Part shown: one piece after another, positions 32,626 through 45,590 of the stretch
Position numbering within the stretch: position 1 is the stretch's first letter
How the letters are laid out: each line of letters begins with the position of its first letter
Origin: Venturia oleaginea
Taxonomy: Eukaryota; Ascomycota; Dothideomycetes; Venturiales; Venturiaceae
Reading direction: 5' to 3'
Assembly (NCBI GenBank): GCA_013176395.1
Contig: JABMLP010000009.1
Span: 1,736,001-1,800,000, forward strand
DNA length: 64,000 bases
The notes under the pieces: model-generated
Seen by the model: only the letters and a program-made list of their open reading frames with translations
Database searches by the model: none
Told to the model about the DNA's origin: nothing
Program-made: the position numbers and the translations under genes

Positions 32626-34758
32626 ATGGGCACCCTCACGGCTAATGTCCCTCAGCTGGCCGAGCACTGCAGCCACAAGCTTGCCTCGTCATGTCGTTTG
32701 ACCGCGACTCACAATTGCTGTGCCTGTGCTGACGACCGCCCCCATAACCCTACGTACCGGAAGTACATCGATGGCGTTGGCTACGTACAGCTCGGAGTTC
32801 GATGGGATCACTATTGTTGGCCGTGCTACTGCAAGTGAACGTTATATGAGCATCACTGGTACCGCCAACTGACGACCTACATAGCATTCTGGAACGTCCG
32901 AGTCCAACAGTCAGGAATCTCACCTCGCCAGACCAGCATCCCAGATAATCCAAATCAGGACGACTTCACAAAGAGATGGCTTGAATTCCACCAGGGTTAT
33001 CGAATCGTACAGACATCGGACGGAAGAGAAGAGAAGATTGCTGTTAGTGGAGAGCCGTTGAAAGACGTGGACCCGGGCGTCATGCCGAGGACACTCGACG
33101 AGCTTCATGCTGGCCGTCTTACCGGTACAGAAGTTGCGCCTGTTGCTGAGAATCCTCCAGCGCTCGCAGAGGTTGATTCAGGACCATCACTGGACGAAGC
33201 ACTCGATCAGTTGCTAGGAGAAGCTCTCACCGAGGAGGGCCAGGAACAACCACAAGCAAACGATGAAGTCGAGGTTGAGACACCTAATACGACCCAACCC
33301 GATGTCGAAGCGGCTGTACCCTTACCGACACCATCTATGACTGCCGCAGAGTTGGCGGCGCTGCGGCATGACATCGAACAGGTCCGACGACAGATTGAAG
33401 CAGAAGAGCGCGATGACGAGGTGCGTCAAGCAGAAATGGCCACTGACGCAGAAGACATGGCACAAACCGAACAAAGAATTGAAGAATATCAACAGGAGGC
33501 CATCGGTTTGAGACGTCGCCTGGCCCGCTACGAAAGATATATTGGCAACGAGCGGGCGCATACTCGGGCAGTCGAAGAGCGCATGGCTGGCAGAGAAGAA
33601 ACTATCGCACAGATTGGAGAACGCCTACGAGTTTTACGCCATCAGCTCCGGCAGTATCGACGTCGCGCAGCAGGAGAAGGTAACTTTGCCCGTGTTTTTG
33701 GGACCAGAGAGGATATTCAGAGCGAGGATTATGTTTCACCAATCACAAACATGTTCATGAGAATGAACGAATGGGGAAGGAGACGGCAAGCTGTGCAAGA
33801 AGTGCCGATGGAGCAGCGTCAATCGCACTTGGATTATGCTCAGAATGTGACATCTCCTGGACCTGCGGATTTATCACCACTCGACCTCCATCTTGCTGCC
33901 TTGCCTGCGCAATCAAATTCTATGTATACATCCACTATACCAAACTCATCAGCTAATCCAACTCGAGCAGCAGGCGCGGTTCTCGGAACGCCGACAAATC
34001 CGTCTGGAACGCATTCCGAATTCTCACCGTCGACAGACTTCGCTGGAGTAGATTCCCACATAGATCTCGAGAGCTGGCTTTCGTCTGAACCATCACCCGA
34101 AACAGATCTCCACGGCTGGCTTTCAATTCGCGGCTACGTGCCCGCCTCGCCACTCCCCCCTACTATAGACCAGTTCACTACGAATCTCCTCCAGCTGCCT
34201 GATTTTCCGGCCAGTCCTTCAGAACTTGACACACCCTCTCCAGATCGTGACAGTAGTGATGAAGATGACAACCCACGGCTGAGCGCTCGTAGAGAAAGGG
34301 CACGCAGAGAAGCTCGGCAACAATTCCATCAGCGCCACCAAGATCTTCGATCTATCCTATCAGGCGGAAGAGATGGAACAGGCAATAGCAGAGAGGGAAT
34401 CTTGGAAGCGACAATCACGGCATATACCACGGAACGTCGTCACCGTATCCCAGCTTTGACACGAGCCATGCGTGTCCCCTCCGCTACGCCCCCGCCACCC
34501 CGTGGTCTCGATATCGCAGACGAACGGCCCGAGGCGAAGACGGATGAAGAAATGATAGTGAAGGTTGAGTGTAAAATCTGTCTTAGCCAGGTTGCTGATA
34601 CGGCCTGTTTGCCTTGTGGGCATTTGTGTATGTGTTCTTGGTGTGCTGATCAGGCTGTTCCTGTCAAGCCAGAGGATAGAACTAGACCTGCCAGGAAGGG
34701 GATTAAATGTCCCGTGTGCAGGGAAGGTGTGAAGAGTCGGGCTAAAATATTCGTTTAG
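32626..34758 (+). CDS. RING-finger protein, probable E3 ubiquitin ligase
   Basis: Two exons, 32626-32830 and 32885-34758, giving 692 residues. The join needs a GC-AG intron (GCAAGT...CATAG, CTGAC branch); an alternative GT site 15 bases upstream (GTTGGC) is weaker. The N-terminus has several Cys/His (CCACADD, HYCWPC). Residues about 160-260 form a long charged coiled coil. The middle is Ser/Pro-rich. The C-terminus is a C3HC4 RING: CKICLSQVADTACLPCGHLC then CSWC and CPVC. This class of C-terminal RING transfers ubiquitin from E2 to substrate. The start at 32626 has a good context (CACAATGG). Confidence 0.85.
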
Positions 34759-35647
34759 AAAGGGTGGGGTTTTGTTGATGTGTGTCCTGAGATCTTGGAG
34801 GGCTTGATTCGCGAGATTGTTTATGATGGAGGATGCATGCCGGTGTGGTAGAAAATATGTGTTTCATAATAGAGAATGTACAGTCAACTTTAAACAATCG
34901 AGAAAGTATCGCATGCGCGAGATCGCAGTAAACTTTCTAGACGCGGGCGAGGGTTTTTGTGTAACCTAGTGTGATTATGTTAATACAAAGGCACAGAGAG
35001 GTTCAAATTTGAACGATTATGTAGCTTCTGTAGAATGACCAACGAATGAATGAGATGAACGAGACGTATCTTCATATCGTCTCCTTGTGTGAGAAATCGT
35101 TTGGCGCGAGGTTTACTGAAGATGCTAGGTCGTTCCAGATGCGTAATTCTCTTCGTACATACGTCTAGAGAGCCGGAAGAGCGGTTGTGAAGCGTATTAC
35201 CAACCATAGCAGTTCTTCCGGTGGTGAGACGGACATCGTTGTATATGCACCACTGAATCGTGAGGTTGACATGCTCAGAAGCCTCTCAAGTCTCATCACA
35301 ATAAAGCCTTGTTGCGAGAGAAAGGAAGAAGGTAGCACAAAATCTTCCATTCAAAGCCTCATCGCGAGACGAGCTATCGCCACACGCCAACACTGCATGA
35401 GAGCATCAACCGATACTCATACAAACAACGAACACCCCAATTCTAGCATTGCATGACATGCTCGCGCCATCCTAATGCCGCTGTTACAAGATGTGACAAT
35501 CCAACCGCCCACAGGAAATATTAGGAGCAACACAGTAAGCCTCCTCCATGCTCGCAGAAAGAGTCACCCAACCCCAATCGTCCAACAACTCCAAACAAGC
35601 CTGAGAAACACAAGCCAAACCGACGATATCCGCGCAAGACATCGCAC
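34759..35647. other. Intergenic between convergent genes
   Basis: The left part is G-rich 3' flank of the RING gene; the rest is the 3' flank of itc1. No gene seen. Confidence 0.4.
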
Positions 35648-38600
35648 TCATCTACGTCCTTTGCTCTTGATCGCCTTTCCCTTAACCTCAGCCACACCCT
35701 TCATTTGCTTCTTCTTGGGGCCATCGGAATGAAGCATGCCCAGCTTATCAATCGCTTCGGTGTTCTTCCAGGCAAGACATTGCCATTTCGAGACATCGCC
35801 AGCCGTGTACGATTTAGTACGAGTGCTGACACGCATGGCTGACTGCTCTTCACCGGCCGTCTTCTTTGCTTCCACCTCGTCGAGATGGGCGCGCATTTTC
35901 TTCATGCACTCGGTGATCATGTCTCTCCAGAGCACAATCTCTTTTTTGAGAGCCTTCTCGCGATGTCCACGCTCATCAAGCCATCCTAGAAGTTGATCGA
36001 TGACCACAGGGTCGTCGATGTAGCCCCATTGCTCAGCGGTGTTCAGATGCGTTGACCCTTCTTCCTTCTCTTTGCGTTCAAGGACTGTCACTTCATACAG
36101 TTCTTTGTACTTGGCTTGGTCCTCTTCGCTCCATTCGAACAGGCCTTCTCGATCCATAAAGTCTGGTCCTTGTATCCACAAGCGGCCATTAGCGTAGCCG
36201 TAGTGTTCTGTCGATGTGCCCGGCGTTCCAGCGAAAGGCATACCATTTCTTTCGAACCAGATGTACCGATTGCAGAATCGATCTCGTCCAAGTGGTCGCG
36301 TTCGCTGACAGTCAGTCTCGCGCAAGTCGTCAGTAAACTCGATGATGTCGTCCTCGCATTTCATGATCTCCAACTTCTTCTGCTCAATTTCCTCAATGGT
36401 CTTCTTGAGCTTGAGCTCTGCCTTGGAGAGTTTCGGAGCAGCTGCTTTCGCTTTCGCTCTCTTTTCCTTTTCTTTTCGGGCGTTTTCCACCTCGCGCTTG
36501 CGCTTACGGTCCATGCCGCGCCTGAGAGAGCGGGGAGCCTCGTCCTCGGAGTTCTCACTCGTTTCGGCGTTGCCGTTGGGCTCTGCTGGAACATCAGGCA
36601 GGGTGATGTCAATGTCGCCGTTGACTTCAGACTGCGGTTGCGCTGCTTGTACTTCAGCTTGCAGTGTCTTTCTTTGTTCGTCCAGCTCATGCAATTTCTC
36701 GATGCTGGTGTAAAGTTAGCTAGGTCATGGCGTAATGTTGGATGCGACGCCACTCACTGGTCTTTCTTGAGCCTCTGCTGCTCGATTTTCTTTTTGCGCA
36801 AGTCGGTCATTTGTAAGCTCATTGCTTCCAAATGCTCACGAACAGCTTTGGTGCGGACAGCTTGCATGACAATCATTTCGAGCAGATGGACACGTAGGTT
36901 GACGTCCAGATTGTTATATTGGGAAGCCACCACTTCCACTGACGGCTCCTGGTCCATGGGTGCAAGAACGGCAAGAATCTGCTCACACAATGCTTTCTGG
37001 CGCTCATCCTGAGACATTTGGTGCAAAAAGCCGACAAGAATAGTCTGCCAGCCACCGTCTCTGAAGTCTCTCTCTTGCAGACGTTTGATCCATGTGCGGT
37101 CGCCGAGAACTTCGGCGGCTCGATGTAATAGCTTATCTTCTTCCACAGGTGTTGGCTCTCTCAAAGCTTCGACCTCTTCTTTTTTGAGACTGCTGCGAGT
37201 TGTTCGTTTATAGACCGGCTCCGGCGTAGGAAGATCTTCGGACACATCTTCTTGCTCGTTCTCGTCACCCGATTCGTCAATATCAAAGTCTGGTAAATTG
37301 ACCTGCACTTCGCCTTTCTCGTTGACAAGTTGCTTCAGCACTGCGCAGTGAATTTCCGAAAGAAGCTCACATTCCGCGTCTTGCGACGAGTAGCGCATCG
37401 CCTCTGCAAAGTCGTCCAAAACGAAAGAGTCCATCACAAAGACCTCACCGAGCACGTTCAGAGTGTTCCAGATCTCCAGTAACGGACCTACACTTTGCAA
37501 TTTGAGACCTGGGTTGCGACAGTCTTCGGATTCCTCCCCGGTTGGGTTATCTTCACTGAAGAACTTGATTGATGGTCGTGGTGCAGCATCCCTTCGGGGT
37601 GGCACATCCAGATCTTCCATCGGAAACTTCATCGGTATCGGGACTGGCGGATGATTCATTACGACCTCGACCCTCGGACCATAAGGCCCGTTCATGATTG
37701 GCTGGAAATTGCCATTATGGAAATTGTGAGTAGGAACCGCGCGCGTTGTCTGCTGGTATTGATGTGACGGATGCATCTGTCCTGGCAAATATTGTGGCTG
37801 GCCATCGATTTGGGCTTGTTGTTGATGCATCTGTTGGTGATATTGTTGATACTGCTGGTAGTTTGGATCCAGAGGTTGAAGGAAGCGACTCATATCTTGC
37901 TGTATGAAGCGATGTTGATGTTTCTGTCCTTTACCTGGCGCGGGTCGAATGTCCATTTTCTTTGTCTTATCCTGAAGGAAATTGAGGAAGCTCGTTTGAT
38001 CACCGTTGTCTGCCTTCTTTTGAAGAGTCATGGCTTTCCTCTGTGCAGCCAAGACGTGCTGCTGTAAGTGAGGAGGTATATCAGTAGGAAGATTGAAATC
38101 TTTCGCAAGCTTGTCCTTAACGGTCCACGGTGCGCCTTGCCAAGTCTCTTTTGTGAGTGCACCTTTCAGGAAAGAACGCAGCAAGACTTTTGAGAAATGG
38201 CGTCGATCGCGGGACAGATGGTCACTATCAATGACAGCTTCTGATGCCGTGCGCTTCTTCGTTGAATCGGCTTCGAGCGCAACGATGTACTTCGATACCG
38301 GCTGGAGGAGCGCACCGTTCTCATCTTTACAAGATGTGTAAATCGTCTTTTCACGGATAGTTCCCTCGACTTTATCGCCGCCCTCAACGGTCGCAATGAC
38401 TTGCTCCCGGGGAAAGAAATCATGCTTGAATTGCTGATCAGATTAGAGATGTCTGAACGGAACCACATAGTTTCTAACTTACATCATGCGCGAAACCCAC
38501 TGCGTGAGGTTAGTATTGCTAACAATCATCCAGGGGTCACGAGGGAAAGGGGGACGTACCAAGTTGTTCAAATCTTGTGATTGTTGAGAATTGTACTCTC

Positions 38601-39160
38601 CGCAGGACTTGCTCTCTCAGTGGCTCTGGGAGAGTACTCTCAACATCTCGAGTGTTTTGGACCTGAAATGCATAAGCTAAATAATTGAAGATGGTCATGG
38701 ACAGGCACAGACCTCGCTCTCAAATGCGTCGAAGAATGTGAGACCATTATGACCTGTGATTTCGCAAGTGAATTGCTTCTAATCCTGACGTTAGCAATAT
38801 CGCTCTCGAGGTATCATTGTGAGTTGTGGAAGGAGACGTGCCGAGTAGTAGAAATCTCGTCTGCGCATAGAACGTCAGTACAGTTGCGAAAAACCAAATC
38901 TTGATGGCAGAAGACAAACCTCTCCAAATATTGGTCATACTGCGTGAACAGCTCTCCCGTCTGGGCAATCTCCCATATCTGTAACATGTAAGCGTATTTC
39001 TGCCGCGTAGAGGAGCTGCACCACCAACCCTTACCTCTGCCTTGGGAGCGAACTGCAGACCCTCGGGGTGTGGCAGAAATTCCACCTTTTTGCGCTTGAA
39101 TAGAACCTGGAGCCCATGTCAGTATCCTGTCATGCCAGTTGTACGATCCTGACCGACCAT
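35648..39160 (-). CDS. itc1: Itc1-like ISW2 chromatin-remodelling subunit
   Basis: Accessory subunit (WAC-DDT-WHIM type) that guides the Isw2 ATPase when it slides nucleosomes. Nine exons fit: 39158-39160, 39035-39106, 38920-38978, 38842-38860, 38713-38778, 38560-38662, 38483-38499, 36758-38433 and 35648-36704, giving 1023 residues. Seen in order: WAC domain (VLFKRKKVEFLP to FTCEITGHNGLTFF), a basic linker, a Gln-rich stretch, the DDT domain (PLLEIWNTLNVLGEVF), a coiled coil, and the WHIM region (RTRPLGRDRFCNRYIWFE). Exon 1 is only the ATG and exon 7 only 17 bp. The intron 38779-38841 starts with GC. With that site the WAC domain has the family length; with the next GT it goes out of frame. 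Confidence 0.9.
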
Positions 39161-40556
39161 GGCTGGAGAGTGGAATCAGCACCAGGCCTCCGTCGATTGA
39201 GGGTGGCACTGGTGTGAATGCGATATTCCTAGCTGCAGATTTATTCCGTATGATTCGTATATTTTTCTCCTTCTCTTGATTTAGTGTACGGTGTAGGAGA
39301 GGATATCGGTCTTGACTTGTCGTGCCCTGGGTCAAATCGTGGCGCCGGAGGTAGAGGATGTGGATTTGGATTAAGTTCAGTCCAGGACGAGTATAACGCG
39401 TCTCTAGAAGTCGACGCGTCGCAGAAGAGGATTGATTGAGGCGCGTTGGGAGGTTGGACAATGTGGAAGGATGGTGGTTGATGGTGGCAGAGATTTCGGG
39501 TGGATGTTGGAGAAGAGGTGCCAGTCCATCAAAGATTGGGGTTAGAGGTCACATTCGAGTGATTGAATAATAGTAGGACGCTCTTCGAATACCGCCGTTG
39601 GCTCACCACCCTCATAAACATTTCCTGGGGACAGTCCAAGGCTATTTTTTCTCGCTCATTTCATCTCTGCTATTTTCAAGAATCTTCATTTCCTTTCGCT
39701 GCGTCGTGGACTTCATATACAGATATAAATATGCATAGGTTGCCCTTTTGGGACTTTGAATGAATGCGCCTCGCGTAAAAGCAGCTGAATGCTCCAATTG
39801 GTTTTGCTGAAGTGTCCTCTGACTGTATTCTCATCGTTTGAACTCACATGTACAAGAGTTGTTACTAAAGGCGACCACTAATTGACGGGAATGAACTTTG
39901 CTTCAGACATTGACGGAGGGACCGTCGAGCCCGCTGAAAGGTCACATGACTCAATCTGATTGGTTGATGGCACCCCCAGTCAATTATTGCCTGAACCGAT
40001 CCTTGGACCCAGGGGAGCCGGGCGTGGGAGTCTGTTCGAAGTCTAGTGGGCACTCTGGCGTGTCAAGAAAACTTCGGGAAGCTCATAAAGAAAGCATCTA
40101 TACCTACTAATATTAACTGATTATGAGATCCAGCGAGACCCGTAAGGTGCAAACAAGGCCTCAGCCTAGCCAATACAATCGCGCGACGAAGAGGATCAGC
40201 AAACAACTTTCACATCACGACGACATAGATGAACGACACGAGCAAACTGGTCATAGATATGATGTATTATATCAAGTATCGTCTTCTGAGATGCAACATA
40301 TCGCTGCTAATCCTACAGTGCAGCCGCTGCCTCATATCAAACACACATCAAGAGATGCTGATGAAGTAAGTTGAATGTGGAAGAACCCCAAACACCAAAA
40401 GGCCACTTTTGGAAGTTGTCCGAACCCCGAAAATAACCCATGTGAACGTGAGCCATGCCCATCTAATAATCCATCATACGAACTCCTTTTATGACAAGAA
40501 AAAGGGGCACAAACGAGGGAAGACTGTAGGAAACTCGTCGGTGGAGTGACACCCAC
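39161..40556. other. Intergenic
   Basis: Upstream region of itc1 (minus strand) and 3' flank of the RRM gene. A minus-strand ORF running from 39461 into itc1 is 5' leader read through introns, not a gene. Nothing else recognised. Confidence 0.4.
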
Positions 40557-41820
40557 TTAAGCAGCATCCTCCTCGGTCTTGACCTCGGGGGCGGCCTCAA
40601 CCTCAGCTGGCGCAGTTGGTTCCTCGTCTTCCTTGCCTGGGCTGTCAATGGCGACCTTGACAGCAATCTCACGGCCTTCAATTTCCTTGCCGTTCATCTC
40701 TGCACAGGCCTTCTGCTGCAGCTCCTCGGAGGCTAGTGTGACGAAACCAAAACCGCGGCCCTTGCGGGGTTCACCACGAGCCTGGAGCTTCTTGACCATG
40801 AAGCGAGGGATGGGTCGGAGAGCAATCTTGGCGCTGCTTGGGGAGTAGTCCTTGAAGATTTCCATAAGCTGTATAGGTGTTAGCATTCGACTGGATAAAA
40901 ATCAGGACTCGTCACAGACCTTCTCCTCGCGGAGATCGTATGGCAGGTTGGCAACCATGACCTTGGTCTTGGAAGCAACACCATCCTCTGGCGGACCACG
41001 CTGCTTGCGCTCGCGGGGCTCACGAGGTTCCTTTGGCTTGGAGTCGGCAGCTTCCTCAGTCTTGACGGCAGTGTCCTTCTTTGTGTTAGGTGACTTGTTC
41101 GTGGTTTCTGTCAAAGGGTCTACTTGGCCGGGTACATTTGTCGGTGCTTCGGTTGAGGTGGCATCGGTAGCTTCACCGTTGGTCTGCAATTGCAATATCA
41201 ATCATCGTATCTAAGCCACAGGACCTTAGCATCACTTACAGCACGTCCTCCGCGAGCAGCACGGCCTCCTCGTCCACGGGCGCGGCCCTCTCCTCTGCCA
41301 CGACCACGTCCAGATGCACGGCGGCGAGTCTCGTTACCACTGCCACCCTCTCCACCGCTGGCAGCACCCTCAGCAGATGCCTCAGGCTTGCGTGCGAGCT
41401 GGATGGACACCTTGCGGTCGAGGATGTTTTGGCTGTTGAGCGAGGCGATGGCACGCTCGGCCTCAGAAGGAGTTGATAGGTCGACGAAAGCGTAGCCAAC
41501 TGGACGGGTCGTGCGAGGGTTGGTTGGAATGGACACGGTCTCACTGTGGCTGTTGTCAGCATTTTGTTGGCGATGGATTTTGACGAGGCGCAAACTTACA
41601 CGAGGTAGTCCTTGAAGAAGTCCTTCAACTCTCCCTCAGTGGTCGCGTACGCGAGATTCCCAATGTAAAGACGCCTCCCTGGGATATCGTCAGCGTTAAG
41701 CATCTCAAAAGACGACGAAAGTGAGGACTCACCCTCGGCGGCACTGGCAAGCACCTCTGGTGAGGTCTGTTGCTCAGTTGCGCCAGTGGCAGGGGCAGGG
41801 TTGGCGGTTTCGGTGGACAT
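40557..41820 (-). CDS. RNA-binding protein with two RRMs and RGG-rich linker
   Basis: Five exons fit: 41733-41820, 41600-41678, 41240-41543, 40920-41183 and 40557-40868, giving 348 residues. RRM1 has RNP2 RRLYIGNLAY and RNP1 RPVGYAFVDL. An Arg/Gly-rich segment (RGRGRGEGRARGRGGRAARG) and a charged Lys/Glu linker follow. RRM2 has VMVANLPYDL and GRGFGFVTLA. Such proteins bind RNA in the nucleus or cytoplasm; the precise role is not evident. The first intron (41679-41732) is 54 bp with no in-frame stop, so keeping it would add 18 residues without breaking the frame. The gene is divergent from tah18. Confidence 0.88.
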
Positions 41821-42439
41821 AATTAGATGTTGTAAAGTTTTTGTTGATGACACGATAAAGAGTTCGAACGTGTAGGTATTGAGGGAACTGTGTGAGTCCT
41901 ATAACCTGTGGAGTCTGACGAAAGTTGAGGAAGCAAACTTGTCGAATGACCGCCTGGTGGGAAATAGATTGAAGAGGGAGTTGGAAGCGGGTAGCTACGA
42001 GCCCGAGATCTGAGAGAAGTGGTTGGTATGGGTTGTGGTGTTGTCTTTGAAGATTGTTGTTTGGAGGAGAGATCAAAAAGGGAGTCGCTTTAACTTTTGG
42101 AGAAAGGACACAGACCTAATTTTGAAGTGGCGTCAGGAAGGGGCAAAGACGGGTAAGTACCTAAGAGGAACCACGACCAACACCTGCACAATCCGGTCGG
42201 GTCAACTTAACACCACAAACACGGCCAGTAACTGCTATCAACTGCTGCACGCGGCTAGGAACGACAAGAACGCTTTCTGTAACATTCCGCGACGGAAACG
42301 GACGGCGCGAGCTGAGCGTGTGAGGCGCATCGGTCACGGTGGTTTGACTTTGCCAGAGCTCATTTCCCCTGCCTGCAAGGCGAAGAACCAAGGGAGGGAG
42401 GAAGGTACCATTGAGGAAGCCAGGAAAAACTGAGCAGGA
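41821..42439. promoter_or_regulatory. Divergent intergenic promoter region (RRM gene and tah18)
   Basis: 619 bp between the start codons of two outward-facing genes. It must hold both promoters. No clear TATA box or palindrome stands out; a plus-strand ORF at 42023-42433 has no family support. Confidence 0.5.
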
Positions 42440-44411
42440 ATGAACGCTGCCACTCCTTCGCTGGGACGCAGTGCCCTGGTGCTGTATGGATCCGAGACTG
42501 GGAATGCGCAAGACGTCGCAGAGGATATCGGACGTCTCTGTGAGAGGCTGAGGTTTTCTACACATGTCGCAGAATTGGATTCCATATCTCCTGTATGTAG
42601 CGCACTGGGGATCGAGGATTTCATGGGAGGCTGATGGCTGCCAGCGACAACTACTTAAGCCAGATCTCGTGATATTTGCCATCTCTACGACTGGACAGGG
42701 AGAATTGCCTGCAAATGCTCAGTCATTTTGGAGACTGTTGCGAAGTGTGCGACTGCCACCGGGATGCTTGCAGTCTGTTCGATTTACTTCATTTGGCCTA
42801 GGAGACTCGTCCTATCCAAAGTTCAATTGGGCCCACCGAAAATTGTATAACCGCCTGGCGCAGCTGGGCGCCCAAGCGATATCTGATCGAGGAGAATCGG
42901 ATGAGCAACATCCGGAAGGTATTGATGGTTCTTTCATCCCGTGGTCAACAGGTCTTCGTAGTAAGCTGTTAAGGCAGTATCCACTCCCAGAAGGTGAAGA
43001 GCCTATTCCAGAAGATGTTCTATTAGAACCTAGATGGGTGCTTGAGGTGATAGGGGTGACAGAGAAAGAGCTGGGGACGAGTGATGTGCAAGAGAATGGC
43101 ATCGAGAATGGCATCGAGAATGGCGCCGCCCAAGTTTCAGACATTCCACCGACAGATCTACTCGAGATACCAAAAGGGATAACTGCAACAGTTGTCTCCA
43201 ACAACAGATTGACCCCGCAAGACCACTGGCAAGATGTCCGACATGTCACCTTCGACCTCTCCGAACCCAAAACCTACGGTCCAGGTGACGTCCTGACAAT
43301 ATACCCAAAAAACTTTCCCACAGACGTTGCTCAGTTCCTCAAAACCATGAGATGGGAATCGATAGCAGACATGCCTATCAGATTCGCTCCAACTGGGTCA
43401 CTCACTTCTAATTATTCACCGCCTCCCATTGCTACTCTTCGGAACAAAACGTTCACCCTTCGAACTCTCGCCACAAACCACCTTGACATCATGTCCATCC
43501 CCCGCCGCTCCTTTTTTGCGCATTTGATACATTTCACTGAGGATGAAATGCAACTTAACAGATTGAAGGAATTCATAGACCCTCAATATATCGACGAATT
43601 ATTCGACTACACCACACGTCCGCGTCGCTCCACTCTAGAAGTCCTCGATGAGTTCACAACCCTCACGGTTCCATGGCAGAAGATTTGTAGCATAATCCCA
43701 TTCATGCGAGGGAGGCAATTCAGCGTTGCTTCCAGTGGTACTCTCAAGACTCATATCTCACCAGATGATGGAAAGAGCACGACGAGAGTGGAGTTGTTGA
43801 TAGCAATTGTGAAATACAAAACCGTGATTAAGCGAATCCGTCAAGGCGTTTGCACGCGCTACATCACCTCCCTCACCCCTGGCACCAACATAACAACAAC
43901 TCTTCAAAAAGGGGCCCTCCTATCCAAAAACGCCGATGTCGATGCTCCAATCGTAATGGTTGGGCCAGGAACAGGTGTTGCGCCTCTCCGGAGTCTCACC
44001 TATGAACGTCTGGCCCAACGCCAGTCTCTTTCTCTGCCTACAAAACCCACCGAAGCCGACATCTTGATCTACGGCTCTCGATCTCGATCTGCCGATTTTT
44101 TCTTCGCCTCCGAGTGGGACACGATCTCGTCACTTACTGGCCTGAAAGTGCATACGGCATTTTCCCGCGATCAGCGCCAGAAAGTGTACGTACAGGATAT
44201 AATTCGTCAACAAGGGCGAGACATCTACCACGTGTTGGCAGAGAAAAGGGGAGTATTTTATTTGTGCGGCAGCAGTGGAAAGATGCCTCTCGCCGTGCGT
44301 GAGGCGCTCGTCGAGGTATTTGTCAATGAAGGAAAGATGGAAAGGGATGACGCAGAGGGGTATTTAGCAGCAATGGAGAAAGATGGAAGATACAGGCAGG
44401 AGACCTGGTGA
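42440..44411 (+). CDS. tah18: NADPH-dependent diflavin oxidoreductase Tah18
   Basis: Two exons, 42440-42592 and 42645-44411, with a 52-bp intron (GTATGT, GCTGAT branch, CAG); 639 residues, normal for the family. The N-terminal flavodoxin domain has the FMN loop LVLYGSETGNAQDVAEDIGR and LVIFAISTTGQGELP. The FAD domain follows with RQFSVAS, then the NADPH part with MVGPGTGVAPLRSL and YLCGSSGKMP. Tah18 passes electrons from NADPH to Dre2 at the start of cytosolic iron-sulfur protein assembly. A short in-frame repeat, three copies of NGIE or NGA (near residue 200), lies in the linker. Confidence 0.93.
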
Positions 44412-45590
44412 GTCCTTGGGCCTGGGGATAGTGGTGCGAAGAGGATAGTTAGAATTTTGCATAAGTTATGAAGTTATACAAACTTGGGAAGCAACGAAGA
44501 CCAAAGTGCATTTCGACCGAGCCTGAATTTGATAACGGAAGGTATTTCATCTTCTCAATGGAATCAACATGGCATACGATATTTCCACTGGCGATAGCTC
44601 AAATTCTTGTTGGTTGCACATTCGTCAGGTGACTAGAGTTGCGAAGAACTTCCGGTTCGACTTTTCATCTCGCCAAAGCCTTCCCACATCTCGTCTCTTT
44701 TTCATCTTCACCTACGTTCATCTTCAAACATCCGACATCGCCCTCACCATTGCCGACACGGCGCTGGCTTAATATCGAATTAATTCCTTCGGCTTCACGA
44801 TGCCAAATGCCAAACAGCCACGGATTAAACCGGATGTTGAGATCTCGAAGCGGAATGTTTCACTCCGTCGTCTGTCTCTCTTGCGAGTCATTTCCCCGCA
44901 ACTCCATCACATGGAAAAAGACCCCTTGGTAGTTGGTGAGATACGCTGGCGACAGGAACGTCATTCATGTGGCTGAATCCATTTTTGAGATTGAAACCAT
45001 CCAGAAGAAGAGAGGTAACGATTCTCTTCACACGCGCTGTATCATTTTCGCACAAGCGGGACCCTGCCTGCTGTACTTGCCTGGCAATCAGATAACTTTC
45101 GAGATTCGAAAACTAGGCGTCCGCTGCCGAAAGGATCTGTGGCTGCCATCATGGGATCTGGAGCAACGCGATCTCTTGCTCCGTAGACCGCAACAACTTT
45201 TGAGGAAAAGACGCGCCTGTGGTTCCCGCGCCTGACTGGTGGACCCGACGCATAACCCCATGGCCGAGGCTCCTCTCAAGCTCATTACTCGGCCCAAAGG
45301 TTGCCCATACAATTCGAGCGCGATGACGGAAAAAGGTCATTTGTGTCGTGCGTGCGCCGGTAAATCTTTGTTCGTGACTGTTTCCGTTTCTACCTTTTCG
45401 TTTTCTCTTCTTTCTCTTTTGCTAACAGATGCTTTGGAAGCTCTCTTGTGTTCTGGTTGCTCAAATACTCTACTCTCTCTGCATACTTCCTGTGTTTCAG
45501 GCGTGCATCAAAAGTCCTCAACTCACACGACCCGAACTTCTCCTCATAGACTCCGCCAGACTGCCGCTTTGAGCTCGAACTACAATTGCA
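44412..45590. other. Intergenic upstream of the carrier gene
   Basis: The first part is G-rich 3' flank of tah18. The pyrimidine-rich stretch at about 45385-45480 upstream of 45591 is typical of a fungal core promoter. ORFs in 44569-45340 have no family support. Confidence 0.45.

Noticed and set aside
38814..39461. 215-codon minus-strand ORF
   Set aside because: It reads through the introns and the 5' leader of itc1; only the short WAC exon inside it is coding.
44655..44700. GGTTCGA-like sequence as a tRNA B box
   Set aside because: No A box or cloverleaf could be built around it, nor around the similar sequence near 55263.
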